From: Bacillus bingmayongensis
GTDB lineage: Bacteria > Bacillota > Bacilli > Bacillales > Bacillaceae_G
Direction: 5' to 3'
Length of the DNA stretch: 64,000 nt
Assembly: GCF_000299035.1 (NCBI RefSeq)
Contig: NZ_JH921519.1
Span: 246,089 to 310,088, forward strand
Shown: positions 34,054 to 41,926 of the stretch, piece after piece
Layout of the letters: each line of letters starts with the position of its first letter
Position numbering within the stretch: position 1 is the first letter of the stretch
Program-made: the position numbers and the translations under genes
Notes under the pieces: generated by a model
The model's database searches: none
Told to the model about the DNA's origin: nothing
The model's input: the letters and a program-made list of their open reading frames with translations, nothing else

Positions 34054-34087
34054 AAAAGGAGCTATCCCGATGGGTTAGCTCCTTTTT
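34054..34087. terminator. Bidirectional terminator between ywqA and vanZ genes
   Basis: The hairpin AAAAAGGAGCTA / TAGCTCCTTTTT serves both converging genes and contains the stop codon of the VanZ-like gene. Confidence 0.85.
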
Positions 34088-34560
34088 CTATGCCAAAACC
34101 AATTGCTGATTATAATTCCTGTCAGTCCGCCCGACGTATCTAAAACAGAATCTTGCCACATCGGTGTACGGTCACCTGTAAACCCTTGATGAATTTCATC
34201 GAATGTTGCATATCCAGCAACAATGAGAAGCGCGAATACGAAGGAACGCATTCTTGAACAACCAGAGCGATGCAATGCATAATACGAAAGCATGCCAAGA
34301 ATCAAGAATACTGTGAAGTGAGCTCCTTTACGAAGGAAGAACTCAACAAAACCCCCAACACCTTTATTTTCAATGCTAACTGGTGTCCCTCCACCATAGT
34401 CAATCGATACACCAGAGAATTTTTCTTCCACAAATTGAGACGGAACATACTTTTCAATATCTGAACGCATATCCTGCTTCTTATAAGGCTGTGCTGAAGA
34501 ATAAAAAATAATCCCCATCCATAACAAAACGGGAATCCAGAATAACCATTTACGATTCAT
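34075..34560 (-). CDS. VanZ family membrane protein
   Basis: The start is set at the ATG at 34560 with AGAGAGGAG before it; the frame upstream to 34617 has no ribosome binding site. The 161-residue protein has four membrane helices. VanZ motifs are FYSSAQ after helix 1, FFLRKGAHFTVFLILG (about 74-89) and ATFDEIHQGFTGDRTPMWQDSVLDTSG (about 116-142). VanZ-like proteins can raise low-level lipoglycopeptide resistance, but most have no known function. Two basic residues end the protein. Confidence 0.88.
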   Translation of the reverse strand: MNRKWLFWIPVLLWMGIIFYSSAQPYKKQDMRSDIEKYVPSQFVEEKFSGVSIDYGGGTPVSIENKGVGGFVEFFLRKGAHFTVFLILGMLSYYALHRSGCSRMRSFVFALLIVAGYATFDEIHQGFTGDRTPMWQDSVLDTSGGLTGIIISNWFWHRKRS

Positions 34561-34668
34561 CTTTAGAAACTCCTCTCTTATTCTTCTAAGAGTACCAAAA
34601 AAAAGAAAAAATTTCACGCCAAAACATGACCATTCCTCCTATATATATGACGAAAAGGGGGTGAAAAA

Positions 34669-34893
34669 ATGGCGATCGAAACGATTGTAACTGATTTAAG
34701 CTTGCGCCTTGTCCTAAACGGCGGCACAGACACAAATGGGAAAGCAATTCTAAAAAACAAACAGTTTAAACGAGTAAACTCAAATGCCGATGTAGCAAAG
34801 GTTCATGAAGTAGGACTTGCTCTTGCTTCATTACAAGAATTAAAGCTTCATGCTGTTCAGCTTTTAAGCACATCTGATATCTCGAATCCGTAA
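34669..34893 (+). CDS. DUF1659 protein
   Basis: A 74-residue protein of the DUF1659 family (LRLVLNGGTDTNGKAILKNKQF, then VHEVGLALASLQ). It has no signal or membrane segment. AAAGGGGGTG precedes the ATG. It forms a two-gene operon with the following DUF2922 protein, a pairing common in Bacillus. Both families are small and of unknown function. Confidence 0.8.
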   Translation: MAIETIVTDLSLRLVLNGGTDTNGKAILKNKQFKRVNSNADVAKVHEVGLALASLQELKLHAVQLLSTSDISNP

Positions 34894-34921
34894 AATTTTA
34901 ATGAAAAGGAGGTAACCGTCA

Positions 34922-35137
34922 ATGACAGTACTCGAGCTAATTTTCTTGAAAGAGGATGGAAAAACCGTCGTCTTTTCTATCGACAATCCGATTACACCTG
35001 TGAATGAACAAATCATTAACCAAGTGATGGACACGATTCTCTCCTCTGCAATTTTCTTATCGCTTAATGGGAACACTCGTAAAAAGGGAGCACGTCTTGT
35101 TGAAAAGACAGTATCAGAAGTAACGCTTGCTCCTTAA
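34922..35137 (+). CDS. DUF2922 protein
   Basis: A 71-residue protein of the DUF2922 family (LELIFLKEDGKTVVFSIDNP, then QVMDTILSSAIF). It has a textbook AAAGGAGGTAA ribosome binding site 7 bases before the ATG and lies 28 bases after the DUF1659 gene. Function unknown; the conserved pairing suggests that the two act together. Confidence 0.8.
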   Translation: MTVLELIFLKEDGKTVVFSIDNPITPVNEQIINQVMDTILSSAIFLSLNGNTRKKGARLVEKTVSEVTLAP

Positions 35138-35140
35138 ACA

Positions 35141-35180
35141 AAAAGGACGAAGCCGTATTACTTTGCAGCTTCGTCTTTTT
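35141..35180. terminator. Bidirectional terminator between DUF2922 and DUF4359 genes
   Basis: The arms AAAAGGACGAAGC and GCTTCGTCTTTTTT surround a loop containing the stop codon of the converging DUF4359 gene. Confidence 0.88.
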
Positions 35181-35559
35181 TCTTCGGCATTTCAATTGGA
35201 ATAAAAATGTGAGAAAATCCAACCGAAACATATCTATAATTTTCCTTCCCGATTGTAAGTTCTGTCGTATAAGTCGAGAAGAAAACATAATCGCTTCGCT
35301 TTGTATAATGGTTAATCAACACATCAACTTGTGGCTCTACATATTTGTTTGCTAACTTCTTACCAATTGTCGCAAGCTCACCAATAAGTCCATCTGGATC
35401 TTCTTCTTCAACCTCTGTTAACTTTTTACTAATATCATTGCGATTCATAAATTGCTTTGCTGCCCACTCTGTATATTCTCCTTTACTCGGGTTACTGTTT
35501 GCTAAATACACAAAAAGAACAACAACAAGTGCCATAATAATAATATATTTCTTTTTCAT
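35158..35559 (-). CDS. DUF4359 membrane-anchored protein
   Basis: A 133-residue protein with an N-terminal membrane anchor (about 4-20), followed by the ANSNPSKGEYTEWA segment characteristic of DUF4359. The rest is extracytoplasmic and ends in a basic KKKDEAAK tail. GGCGGTGAT precedes the start. It is monocistronic. Function unknown. Confidence 0.75.
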   Translation of the reverse strand: MKKKYIIIMALVVVLFVYLANSNPSKGEYTEWAAKQFMNRNDISKKLTEVEEEDPDGLIGELATIGKKLANKYVEPQVDVLINHYTKRSDYVFFSTYTTELTIGKENYRYVSVGFSHIFIPIEMPKKKDEAAK

Positions 35560-35751
35560 ACTTTATCACCGCCTAACTGTTTCTATTTTCATATATATGT
35601 ACAAGCGATGCAAATTAGAAAACTTGCCGTTTATAAAATAACTCAAAACCTACATAAAATTTACAAATATTTACAAATAATTAAAGTTATTTTTATATTT
35701 GATCTATATACTAAAATATGAAAACTAATAATTTTAAAGGAGGCTTTTCTG

Positions 35752-36231
35752 TTGGACGCTCCAGCTAATCTTCATGCTATTTCTAGTACTGTAATGATGC
35801 TGCTGCCTTACGAAGATCCTTTTTATCGTACTCAAATTCATACTACAAAAGGCATTCTTTACTCACCGAAAACGCCATTGGAAACAATAAAAGAATTAAT
35901 CATCACACTCAATTATTCCACATACGAAGGAAGAAGAAAAGTAATTATTAAAAAGTGGGATATACAGCAAAATACACCGATTCCAATTAAACATCGTCGC
36001 TTCATTTGTGCCATCCCGACAAAATCACCTGCCGCTTGGGATTGTATCTGGGTCTTCTACAAAAGTATTAAATCAATAAAAGAAGACGTGAATAAACAAG
36101 CTATACTACATTTTTATAATGGAGAAACAGCAGTTCTTCCTATAACTCACTATAAAATGACACAACAATGGAGAAAAGCTGGTAATATTATCGCTCAAAT
36201 GATGCTCGATGATTTTCATAATGATTTTTAA
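35752..36231 (+). CDS. comK: Competence transcription factor ComK-like protein
   Basis: The start is a TTG with AAAGGAGGC upstream; no in-frame ATG is near. The 159-residue protein belongs to the ComK family, which activates DNA-uptake genes by binding paired AAAA-N5-TTTT boxes. Matches include the GxLYSPKTPLETIKELI segment, ICAIPTKSPAAWDCIWVFY and the helix after YNGETAVLP. It is shorter than B. subtilis ComK (192 residues) at the C-terminus, as are the ComK1/ComK2 proteins I recall from B. cereus. No perfect K-box was found upstream, only A/T-rich look-alikes. A terminator separates it from the converging sigma-factor gene. Confidence 0.85.
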   Translation: MDAPANLHAISSTVMMLLPYEDPFYRTQIHTTKGILYSPKTPLETIKELIITLNYSTYEGRRKVIIKKWDIQQNTPIPIKHRRFICAIPTKSPAAWDCIWVFYKSIKSIKEDVNKQAILHFYNGETAVLPITHYKMTQQWRKAGNIIAQMMLDDFHNDF

Positions 36232-36240
36232 TATAGACGA

Positions 36241-36281
36241 TAAAATGGAGACAAGGTATATCCCCCTGCCTCCATTTTATT
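36241..36281. terminator. Bidirectional terminator between comK and sigma factor gene
   Basis: A hairpin TAAAATGGAG / CTCCATTTTA is followed by TTTTC; it serves both converging genes. Confidence 0.82.
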
Positions 36282-36282
36282 T

Positions 36283-36753
36283 TCACTCTATCTCAGCACG
36301 CATCTTCTCCAGCGCCTGCCGATATATCCATCTCACTTGATGATACGTCATTCCCTTTTCTTCGGCAATTTCATGTATCTTCTTTCCCGCATAAAAACGT
36401 TCCGAAATAATATATTTCTCTTTCTCATCTAACAAACTCATATAATCCTGAACTTCTGACAATACTTCTGCCCCGCATACATTTTGCAAAATTTCCTGTC
36501 CGGCAAATGTATGCCGCTTTTGAAATCGATTTTCTTTCTTTAACTTCTCTAACAAATATCCACGAACTGTTACGAATGCATATGCTGAAAAAGTGCCTTT
36601 CTCCTCCTCATACCTTTCATATGCCATCCAAAGTCCAATTAAGCCGCATTGATAATATTCATCATAATCCCGATACAAACAAAGCTTTTTCATTTGATTT
36701 TTAATCATCTTTCCATACAAGGTAACTGCTTCAGTAAAAGTGGCCGGTTTCAT
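36283..36753 (-). CDS. Sigma-70 family RNA polymerase sigma factor
   Basis: The 156-residue protein has the two-domain layout of small sigma factors. Region 2 has YQCGLIGLWMAYERYEEEKGTFSAYAFVTVRGYLLEKLKKENR (about 34-76), and region 4 ends in an HTH, KIHEIAEEKGMTYHQVRWIYRQALEKMR. There is no anti-sigma gene next to it, which sets it apart from most ECF operons. Region 2 looks more like SigH/ComX-type or phage-like factors than true ECF. The ribosome binding site is weak (ACAGGTATA), so expression may be low. It converges on comK. Clustered TTTGAAAT dyads lie upstream. Confidence 0.8.
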   Translation of the reverse strand: MKPATFTEAVTLYGKMIKNQMKKLCLYRDYDEYYQCGLIGLWMAYERYEEEKGTFSAYAFVTVRGYLLEKLKKENRFQKRHTFAGQEILQNVCGAEVLSEVQDYMSLLDEKEKYIISERFYAGKKIHEIAEEKGMTYHQVRWIYRQALEKMRAEIE

Positions 36754-36840
36754 ATTATACCTGTTTCTAAAAGGTATACCTCTTTGTTATTCCGCGGTAC
36801 CTTTACAATAAAAGAGAATAAGAGAGATTTCATGGAAGGT

Positions 36841-36912
36841 TATTTGAAATTCTGTATAGAGAATTTCAAATATGTGTAGGGGAAATTTGAAATATGGGGT
36901 CTAGTATTTCAA
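36841..36912. promoter_or_regulatory. Cluster of TTTGAAAT dyads upstream of the sigma gene
   Basis: TATTTGAAATTC (36841-36852) and GAATTTCAAATA (36861-36872) form a perfect 12-bp inverted repeat. AAATTTGAAATAT follows at 36883 and a TATTTCAAGTA half-site at 36904. They lie between the sigma gene and the end of the ykn operon. They could be operators or a stable RNA hairpin; no T-run follows. Confidence 0.45.
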
Positions 36913-36920
36913 GTACATAC

Positions 36921-36953
36921 AAAAATAAAAAACGGCTCCATATGAGCCGTTTT
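36921..36953 (-). terminator. Terminator of the ykn operon
   Basis: On the minus strand, AAAACGGCTCATATGGAGCCGTTTT-type hairpin arms are followed by TTATTTTT, just after the yknW-like stop. Confidence 0.88.
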
Positions 36954-36970
36954 CATGAATATGTCTTATA

Positions 36971-37645
36971 TTACGCTTTCGGGAACATACCGCCGATTGC
37001 ACTGAATCCCAATGTTAAAATAAAGAATACAACAACAAGAATAGTTGCTTGTTTCTTACTTAAACCAGCCGTAATGTGTAATCCTAATCCAGTTACGACT
37101 AATGCCCAAATTGCAAATACCTCAAATTGTTTTAGGACGCCATATACAACGCCACCAGTAGAAGCGAATAACGGCCCTAAACCTGTATACATTTCTTGAC
37201 CATTCCCACCAAGAATAAACGCCAGGATCATATTTATAATTCCACCAAGAGTACTAATAATACTAGAATACACTGTAATTGCTAATAACTTTTTATAAGG
37301 AGTATCATTGCTCATAAACATCATTAACACTTTATACACAACTGTACCAAGAAAGAATGTAAGCATTATAACAAGAGCTGAAAAGAGAAAGCCGCCACCT
37401 AAAGTAAATGCCAATGGCACTTCAATACCAAGCTCTTTATTGGCCGCCATAGACGCAGGATCTTGAGAATATAAGTACGCCGCAAGAGCCCCCATAATAC
37501 CGCCTAATACGGTCATTAACCAAAATGCACCCCATACTGCATTACTATTCTTCATTCTCTCAAACTGCAAACCTGGAGATGTAATCATTCCTAGTAACGA
37601 TGGTTTTTCCCCGCCAACCTTTTGCGTATTAACATTCGGTTCCAT
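36971..37645 (-). CDS. yknW: Yip1-family membrane protein (YknW-like)
   Basis: The 224-residue protein has a short charged N-terminus, with the SLLGMITSPGLQFERMK segment typical of Yip1 proteins, and then five membrane helices. In B. subtilis, YknW works with the YknXYZ ABC exporter against the SdpC toxin. Here it is the last gene of the cluster, 132 bp after yknZ and separated from it by two strong hairpins; in B. subtilis it comes first. AGGAGG precedes the start. Confidence 0.78.
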   Translation of the reverse strand: MEPNVNTQKVGGEKPSLLGMITSPGLQFERMKNSNAVWGAFWLMTVLGGIMGALAAYLYSQDPASMAANKELGIEVPLAFTLGGGFLFSALVIMLTFFLGTVVYKVLMMFMSNDTPYKKLLAITVYSSIISTLGGIINMILAFILGGNGQEMYTGLGPLFASTGGVVYGVLKQFEVFAIWALVVTGLGLHITAGLSKKQATILVVVFFILTLGFSAIGGMFPKA

Positions 37646-37675
37646 TCTAACAACCTCCTTGTATTTATATAACCC

Positions 37676-37770
37676 GTTCTAACGGGCGGTTCACATCCTC
37701 ACTACTCGAGGCGGCGAACCGCCCACTAGAACAAGATATATGTGTAGTAGAGAGACTCTCTCTACTACAC
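37676..37770 (-). promoter_or_regulatory. Two strong intercistronic hairpins between yknZ and yknW
   Basis: GTGTAGTAGAGAG (37742-37754) pairs perfectly with CTCTCTACTACAC (37758-37770) across a 3-base loop, 7 bp after the yknZ stop. GGGCGGTTC (37684-37692) pairs with GAACCGCCC (37716-37724), with GTTCTA / TAGAAC extending the stem. Neither has a clear T-run. They are likely mRNA-stabilising or partial attenuator structures that set yknW expression separately. Confidence 0.6.
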
Positions 37771-37777
37771 TAATAAC

Positions 37778-38986
37778 CTATTCATAACGAAGTGCTTCAA
37801 TTGGATCTAATTTCGCTGCTTTATTCGCTGGAATTAATCCGAAGATAATACCAAGCGTCATCGAGAATAACACACCGCCAACGACAACTTCCCATGAAAC
37901 GAGCGGTGGCCATTTCGCAAATGTTGAAACAATATATGCGCCTCCATAGCCAAGACCGATTCCAATTAATCCACCAAGCAGCGTTAACATAACGGCTTCA
38001 ATTAAGAATTGCAGTAAGATTTTACTGCGCGTTGCTCCCAGTGCTTTACGTACCCCAATTTCACGAGTACGCTCTGTTACAGACACAAGCATAATATTCA
38101 TAACACCAATACCACCAACGACTAATGAAATACCAGCGATACCGCCGATGATCATCGTCATGATGCTTGTCATTTTTGAAATACCTTCTTGAATTTCTTT
38201 TAAATTCATCACTTCGTATTTACCAGACGCATCACTTGGCTTGCGACTATTTAATACATCAGCGGCTTTTTTACCCGCTTTTTCTAAATCATCTACATTT
38301 TTCGCTTGAACAGAGATACTTTGAATCTCGTCTTTTCCATATAAGGTTGGCCATAATGTAATTGGAATTAAAGCTTCCGATGGCCCCATTCCCATAAACT
38401 CATTATCTGATTTATAGACACCGATAATTTGCATCGGCTGTCCTTTCATCTCAATAATTTTGCCAACTGGATTCTCCTTTTTAAAGACCTTTTCTTCCAT
38501 ACTCTTACTTATCATCACGACGTTATTACCTTGCGTAATATCTGATTCTTGTAAAGAGCGGCCTTTTAATACTTTCACTTTATTTACCGCGAAGTACTCA
38601 CTATCTAAACCTGTAATACTCACCATCTCTTTTTTATCCTCTATATCGAGTGGTTCCATACTTGAATTCGTTGTAAGAACATGCGCAATCTCTGGAAGTT
38701 TTTTTATTTCAAAAATATCTTCCTCAGTTAACTTCGGCTGTTCCATTATTTCCATACCAAACGGATCATTTATATCCGCACTATAGTGAATTGGGATTAC
38801 GTTATTACCAGATCCAACGAACTGCGACTTCAGCGCCGCTTCCCCGCCTTGCCCAATCGCAACAACAGTAATAATGGAACCGACGCCGATAATAATTCCG
38901 AGCATCGTAAGTGCTGAGCGCAGTTTATGAGCTAGAATAGAAGATAGGGCCATTTTTATACTATCTAGTAAACTCATACCGCACAC
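37778..38986 (-). CDS. yknZ: MacB/FtsX-type ABC transporter permease (YknZ-like)
   Basis: The 402-residue permease of the MacB type has one membrane helix near the N-terminus (ALTMLGIIIGVGSIITVVAIG) and a periplasm-like MacB_PCD domain (about 45-245). Three C-terminal helices include the FtsX motif with TERTREIGVRKALGATRSKIL. With YknY (ATPase) and YknX (adaptor) it forms a mechanotransmission-type exporter of toxic peptides or drugs. It overlaps yknY by 13 bases. The MCGMSL start is in-frame, but MSLLDSIK (38974) is an equally possible start. Confidence 0.88.
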   Translation of the reverse strand: MCGMSLLDSIKMALSSILAHKLRSALTMLGIIIGVGSIITVVAIGQGGEAALKSQFVGSGNNVIPIHYSADINDPFGMEIMEQPKLTEEDIFEIKKLPEIAHVLTTNSSMEPLDIEDKKEMVSITGLDSEYFAVNKVKVLKGRSLQESDITQGNNVVMISKSMEEKVFKKENPVGKIIEMKGQPMQIIGVYKSDNEFMGMGPSEALIPITLWPTLYGKDEIQSISVQAKNVDDLEKAGKKAADVLNSRKPSDASGKYEVMNLKEIQEGISKMTSIMTMIIGGIAGISLVVGGIGVMNIMLVSVTERTREIGVRKALGATRSKILLQFLIEAVMLTLLGGLIGIGLGYGGAYIVSTFAKWPPLVSWEVVVGGVLFSMTLGIIFGLIPANKAAKLDPIEALRYE

Positions 38987-39654
38987 CTTCTATCTTCTGT
39001 AATTTTTCCGTCTCTTAGCACGATTCGGCGCGAAGAATACGCAGCAACTTCCTCTTCATGCGTAACCATAACGATTGTCGTACCTTCTGCGTTTAACTTT
39101 GTGAAAATGTCCATTACCTGTTCCCCAGATTTTGTATCAAGAGCACCGGTTGGCTCATCGGCCATAATAAATGTCGGATCATTTGCAATCGATCTTGCAA
39201 TCGCCACACGCTGCTTTTGCCCACCTGAAAGTTCACTCGGCAGGTGATGCACGCGGTCGGACAATCCGACTTTCCCAAGTGCTTCAAGGGCTCTCTGGCG
39301 GCGCTCAGCTTTCTTCACACCACCGTATATAAGTGGAAGTTCTACATTTTCTACTGCTGAAAGACGTGGCAGTAAGTTAAAATGCTGAAATACAAAGCCA
39401 ATATATTCATTACGAATGAGGGCAAGTTTCGCCTCGTCTGCTGTTAAGATATTCACATCGTTTAACATATATTCGCCTTCTGTTGGACGATCTAAACAAC
39501 CGATAATATTCATGAGCGTCGATTTCCCTGAACCAGATGGTCCCATAATCGAAACAAACTCACCGCTTTGAATCGCTAAACTAATCCCATGCAAAATCGG
39601 TACCGCCAGTTTCCCTTGATAATATGTTTTATGAATATTGTTTAACGTAATCAT
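38974..39654 (-). CDS. yknY: MacB-type ABC transporter ATPase (YknY-like)
   Basis: The 226-residue ATPase has all functional motifs: Walker A GPSGSGKST (about 39-47), Q-loop FVFQHFNLLP, signature LSGGQKQRVAIARS, Walker B FIMADEPTGALD and the H-loop MVTHE. It belongs to the LolD/MacB group. It overlaps the adaptor gene by ATGA at its start and the permease gene at its end, so the three are tightly coupled. Confidence 0.92.
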   Translation of the reverse strand: MITLNNIHKTYYQGKLAVPILHGISLAIQSGEFVSIMGPSGSGKSTLMNIIGCLDRPTEGEYMLNDVNILTADEAKLALIRNEYIGFVFQHFNLLPRLSAVENVELPLIYGGVKKAERRQRALEALGKVGLSDRVHHLPSELSGGQKQRVAIARSIANDPTFIMADEPTGALDTKSGEQVMDIFTKLNAEGTTIVMVTHEEEVAAYSSRRIVLRDGKITEDRRCAV

Positions 39655-40847
39655 TTTTCTTTCACTTCCATTCCGTCATACACGTTGTCGGAAGGATTTT
39701 TAACCACCTTTTGCCCCACTGTTACGCCTTCAAGAACTTCTGTCCAATCTCCATCAGTAGAACCTTTTTTCACATTTTGTTTACGAAGTTTTCCTTTTTC
39801 TTCTACATAAACAAATGGATCACCATCTTTTTCTACAATGCTCTTACTAGGAACAGCAATCATCTTCTTGTTTTCTAGGTTTACTTGTAGAGATACATGA
39901 TAGCCTGGAGATAAACCCTCTTGTCCATCTAAACTAGCTTTATATGTATACTGAGACATACTTTGTGTTCCCTCACCAGCACCAGCTGCTTGAGCCATCT
40001 CTGCACTTGTCGGGAATTCACTTACTTCTGTAATTTTACCTGTCCATTTCTTCTTACCATTTGCTTTTGCAGTTGCAGTAAATGTTTGGTCTTGTTGGAT
40101 TTGTGATTTTTGAAGTTCTGTTAACGTCCCTTGAATTTGGAATGGATCTTTAGATGCAATTTGTAAAAATGCTTTTCCTTGTCCGCCCATCGCCTGCGCT
40201 GAACTTTGCGCTGCATCTTTATCTAACTTTTGTACAACACCAGCAAAATTACTATAAATTGTGAGTTCACCTTGTTTTTTCTTTAATTCTTCTGCTTGTA
40301 ATTGACCTTTTTCTTTCTCAAGGTCAGTTGTTTTTTGCTGTATTTCTAGTTCACTTACTTGCTCTTCTAACGGATCTGTTACTTCTTTCCCAGCACCGCT
40401 ATCTTTTGCTTTCTTAATCTCTTTCTTTAGTGAATCTATTTTCTTTTGCCCTTGATCATAGCGCATAGTCGCCATTCTTTGATCAAGCTCAGCTTGCTTA
40501 ATTTGTAGATTGATTTCTTCATTATCGTACGAGAATAATTTCGTTCCCTTTTCTACTTCTTGTCCTTCTTTCACCGCAATATCCTTCACTTTTCCTTTTG
40601 TTGAATCTGCGTAGAAGCTTTCAATATTCCCAGGTTTTACTTGTCCGGAAATCAACTTTGTATTATTGAGTGTACGTTCTGTTACTTTCTCAAAACTAAC
40701 AGCGTCAGCGCCTCCCTTTGCTACACCCTTTTCCTTCCCTTGCATCACAAAAATATTGACGGCTACAATGGCGACAATTAATACAATAGCCCCAGCGATG
40801 ATCCATTTCTTCTTTTTGTTTGGAGTACGAACGGTATTTGGTAACAT
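39651..40847 (-). CDS. yknX: Membrane fusion/adaptor protein of the exporter (YknX-like)
   Basis: The 398-residue HlyD/MacA-type adaptor has one N-terminal membrane anchor (about 14-31). A lipoyl-like half (VKEGQEVEKGTKLFSYDN) and a long coiled-coil hairpin follow (about 115-195, Lys/Glu/Gln-rich), then the second lipoyl half and beta-barrel domains. Unlike a lipoprotein it has no lipobox. It is the first gene of the operon, with GGAGCG before the ATG, and it links YknYZ to the outside of the membrane. The promoter must lie between it and repeat copy C. Confidence 0.87.
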   Translation of the reverse strand: MLPNTVRTPNKKKKWIIAGAIVLIVAIVAVNIFVMQGKEKGVAKGGADAVSFEKVTERTLNNTKLISGQVKPGNIESFYADSTKGKVKDIAVKEGQEVEKGTKLFSYDNEEINLQIKQAELDQRMATMRYDQGQKKIDSLKKEIKKAKDSGAGKEVTDPLEEQVSELEIQQKTTDLEKEKGQLQAEELKKKQGELTIYSNFAGVVQKLDKDAAQSSAQAMGGQGKAFLQIASKDPFQIQGTLTELQKSQIQQDQTFTATAKANGKKKWTGKITEVSEFPTSAEMAQAAGAGEGTQSMSQYTYKASLDGQEGLSPGYHVSLQVNLENKKMIAVPSKSIVEKDGDPFVYVEEKGKLRKQNVKKGSTDGDWTEVLEGVTVGQKVVKNPSDNVYDGMEVKEK

Positions 40848-40915
40848 ATTCTCGCTCCTTCTATATCTTTATATAATGGTTTTTCAATTGCATAAAACTT
40901 TCAGAAAACTGTAAC

Positions 40916-41111
40916 TATATAAATCCAAATTAAAAAACTGACATAAACCCTTTCCTTTTAGGCGGGAGAGAATATTCGGTCATGCATAGAAGCGGTCAAA
41001 TCTTCTTCCGGCCCCATGCGAAATTCAAACAGAGAAAGCCAACGGGTGCAAGTCACCTTTCTCCTTCTTAGTAGCGACTTATACGCTGAAAAATCAAAAT
41101 GGATTTATATA
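40916..41111 (+). repeat. MITE-like repeat family 1, copy C with 12-bp terminal inverted repeats
   Basis: Perfect TATATAAATCCA (40916-40927) and TGGATTTATATA (41100-41111) ends bound a 196-bp element. It contains AAAAACTGACATAAA, GGCGGGAGAGAATATTCGGT, ATAGAAGCGGTC and GCGACTTATACGCTG, and matches copy B (25301-25482) throughout. There is no open frame. It fits a non-autonomous mobile repeat such as bcr1; the name is from memory and unconfirmed. Confidence 0.7.
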
Positions 41112-41275
41112 TACTTTTACATTATTACGCTTTCTTTACAAAGTTTTACACCATCACTTATATTGTAACAAAAATACCAATGTTTAGAAATATAACTACT
41201 TATCTTTTAAGCAAGTTTTAAGAAACCTAAAAGATATATGAAAAGATGGTAGCTTTCATACTATAAGTTCTAAAA

Positions 41276-41299
41276 AAACCGCCTTACATAAGGCGGTTT
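41276..41299 (-). terminator. Terminator overlapping the end of the 148-residue protein gene
   Basis: A perfect hairpin AAACCGCCT / AGGCGGTTT includes the last codons and stop. A minus-strand T-run (TTTTTTTAG) follows. Confidence 0.82.
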
Positions 41300-41730
41300 G
41301 GACGTTTCCTCCAAGTACTCGACTTTGCTTGATCCAAATCATACTCTAACGGAAGAGTTGTCACGTCTTTCCTCATCTCACGCGGAATATTCTTTTCTAC
41401 CGTTTGAAATGCTGCATATTCATCAGTTCGCATTGCCCTTTGAACAATGCCCTCTGGATTATCACCTTGCTTGTCCAACATCCACCCAGTTTCACTATTT
41501 AACTGTTTGCGAAATTCTTCTTTTGCCTCTTCATCTGGAAACATACTTCCGTTCACTTTCAAATATGTTTCAACTCTCATCGGAAGCCACTCTACTTCAT
41601 AATCTTCTATTAAGCAAATCCCAATCCCTATCGGTGTACTACGAACGACAAAATCAAATGTACAATCTTGCTGTGTGACTGTTGCGGAACAGAATAAAAA
41701 TGTTTCTACTTCTGATACAAAAATCCCCAC
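41284..41730 (-). CDS. Hypothetical protein, 148 residues
   Basis: A soluble protein with a beta-strand-rich first half (VETFLFCSATVTQQ, FDFVVRSTPIGIGICLI) and a charged, helical second half ending RKRPNRLM. AAAGGAGAT precedes the start. It has no signal peptide, membrane helix or catalytic motif, and I recognise no family. It is monocistronic; the terminator overlaps its last codons. Confidence 0.65.
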   Translation of the reverse strand: MGIFVSEVETFLFCSATVTQQDCTFDFVVRSTPIGIGICLIEDYEVEWLPMRVETYLKVNGSMFPDEEAKEEFRKQLNSETGWMLDKQGDNPEGIVQRAMRTDEYAAFQTVEKNIPREMRKDVTTLPLEYDLDQAKSSTWRKRPNRLM

Positions 41731-41864
41731 TTTTCAGCATCTCCTTTATACATATTAATTTGCCTTGCTAATTTCTTCTAAATTTTAACATTTTTGTTTG
41801 AAGATATTGTAAAATGAATGTTAAGTTTCTATATATGATGGATAAATAATTTCATTCTACTGTT

Positions 41865-41913
41865 TACACAAACATTTGATAAAAAAAGAGAACCTATCAA
41901 TTGATAGATTCTC
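41865..41913 (-). terminator. Terminator of the phosphoglycerate transport operon
   Basis: The hairpin GAGAACCTATCAA / TTGATAGATTCTC (41888-41913) is followed on the minus strand by TTTTTTT. This runs into a degenerate copy of the ATCAAACGTTTG motif (41865-41882). Confidence 0.85.
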
Positions 41914-41926
41914 CTTCCATAGACTA

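Noticed and set aside
41298-41678. 126-codon plus-strand frame antisense to the 148-residue protein
   Set aside because: The minus-strand frame has a better ribosome binding site and a terminator at its end; the plus frame has neither.
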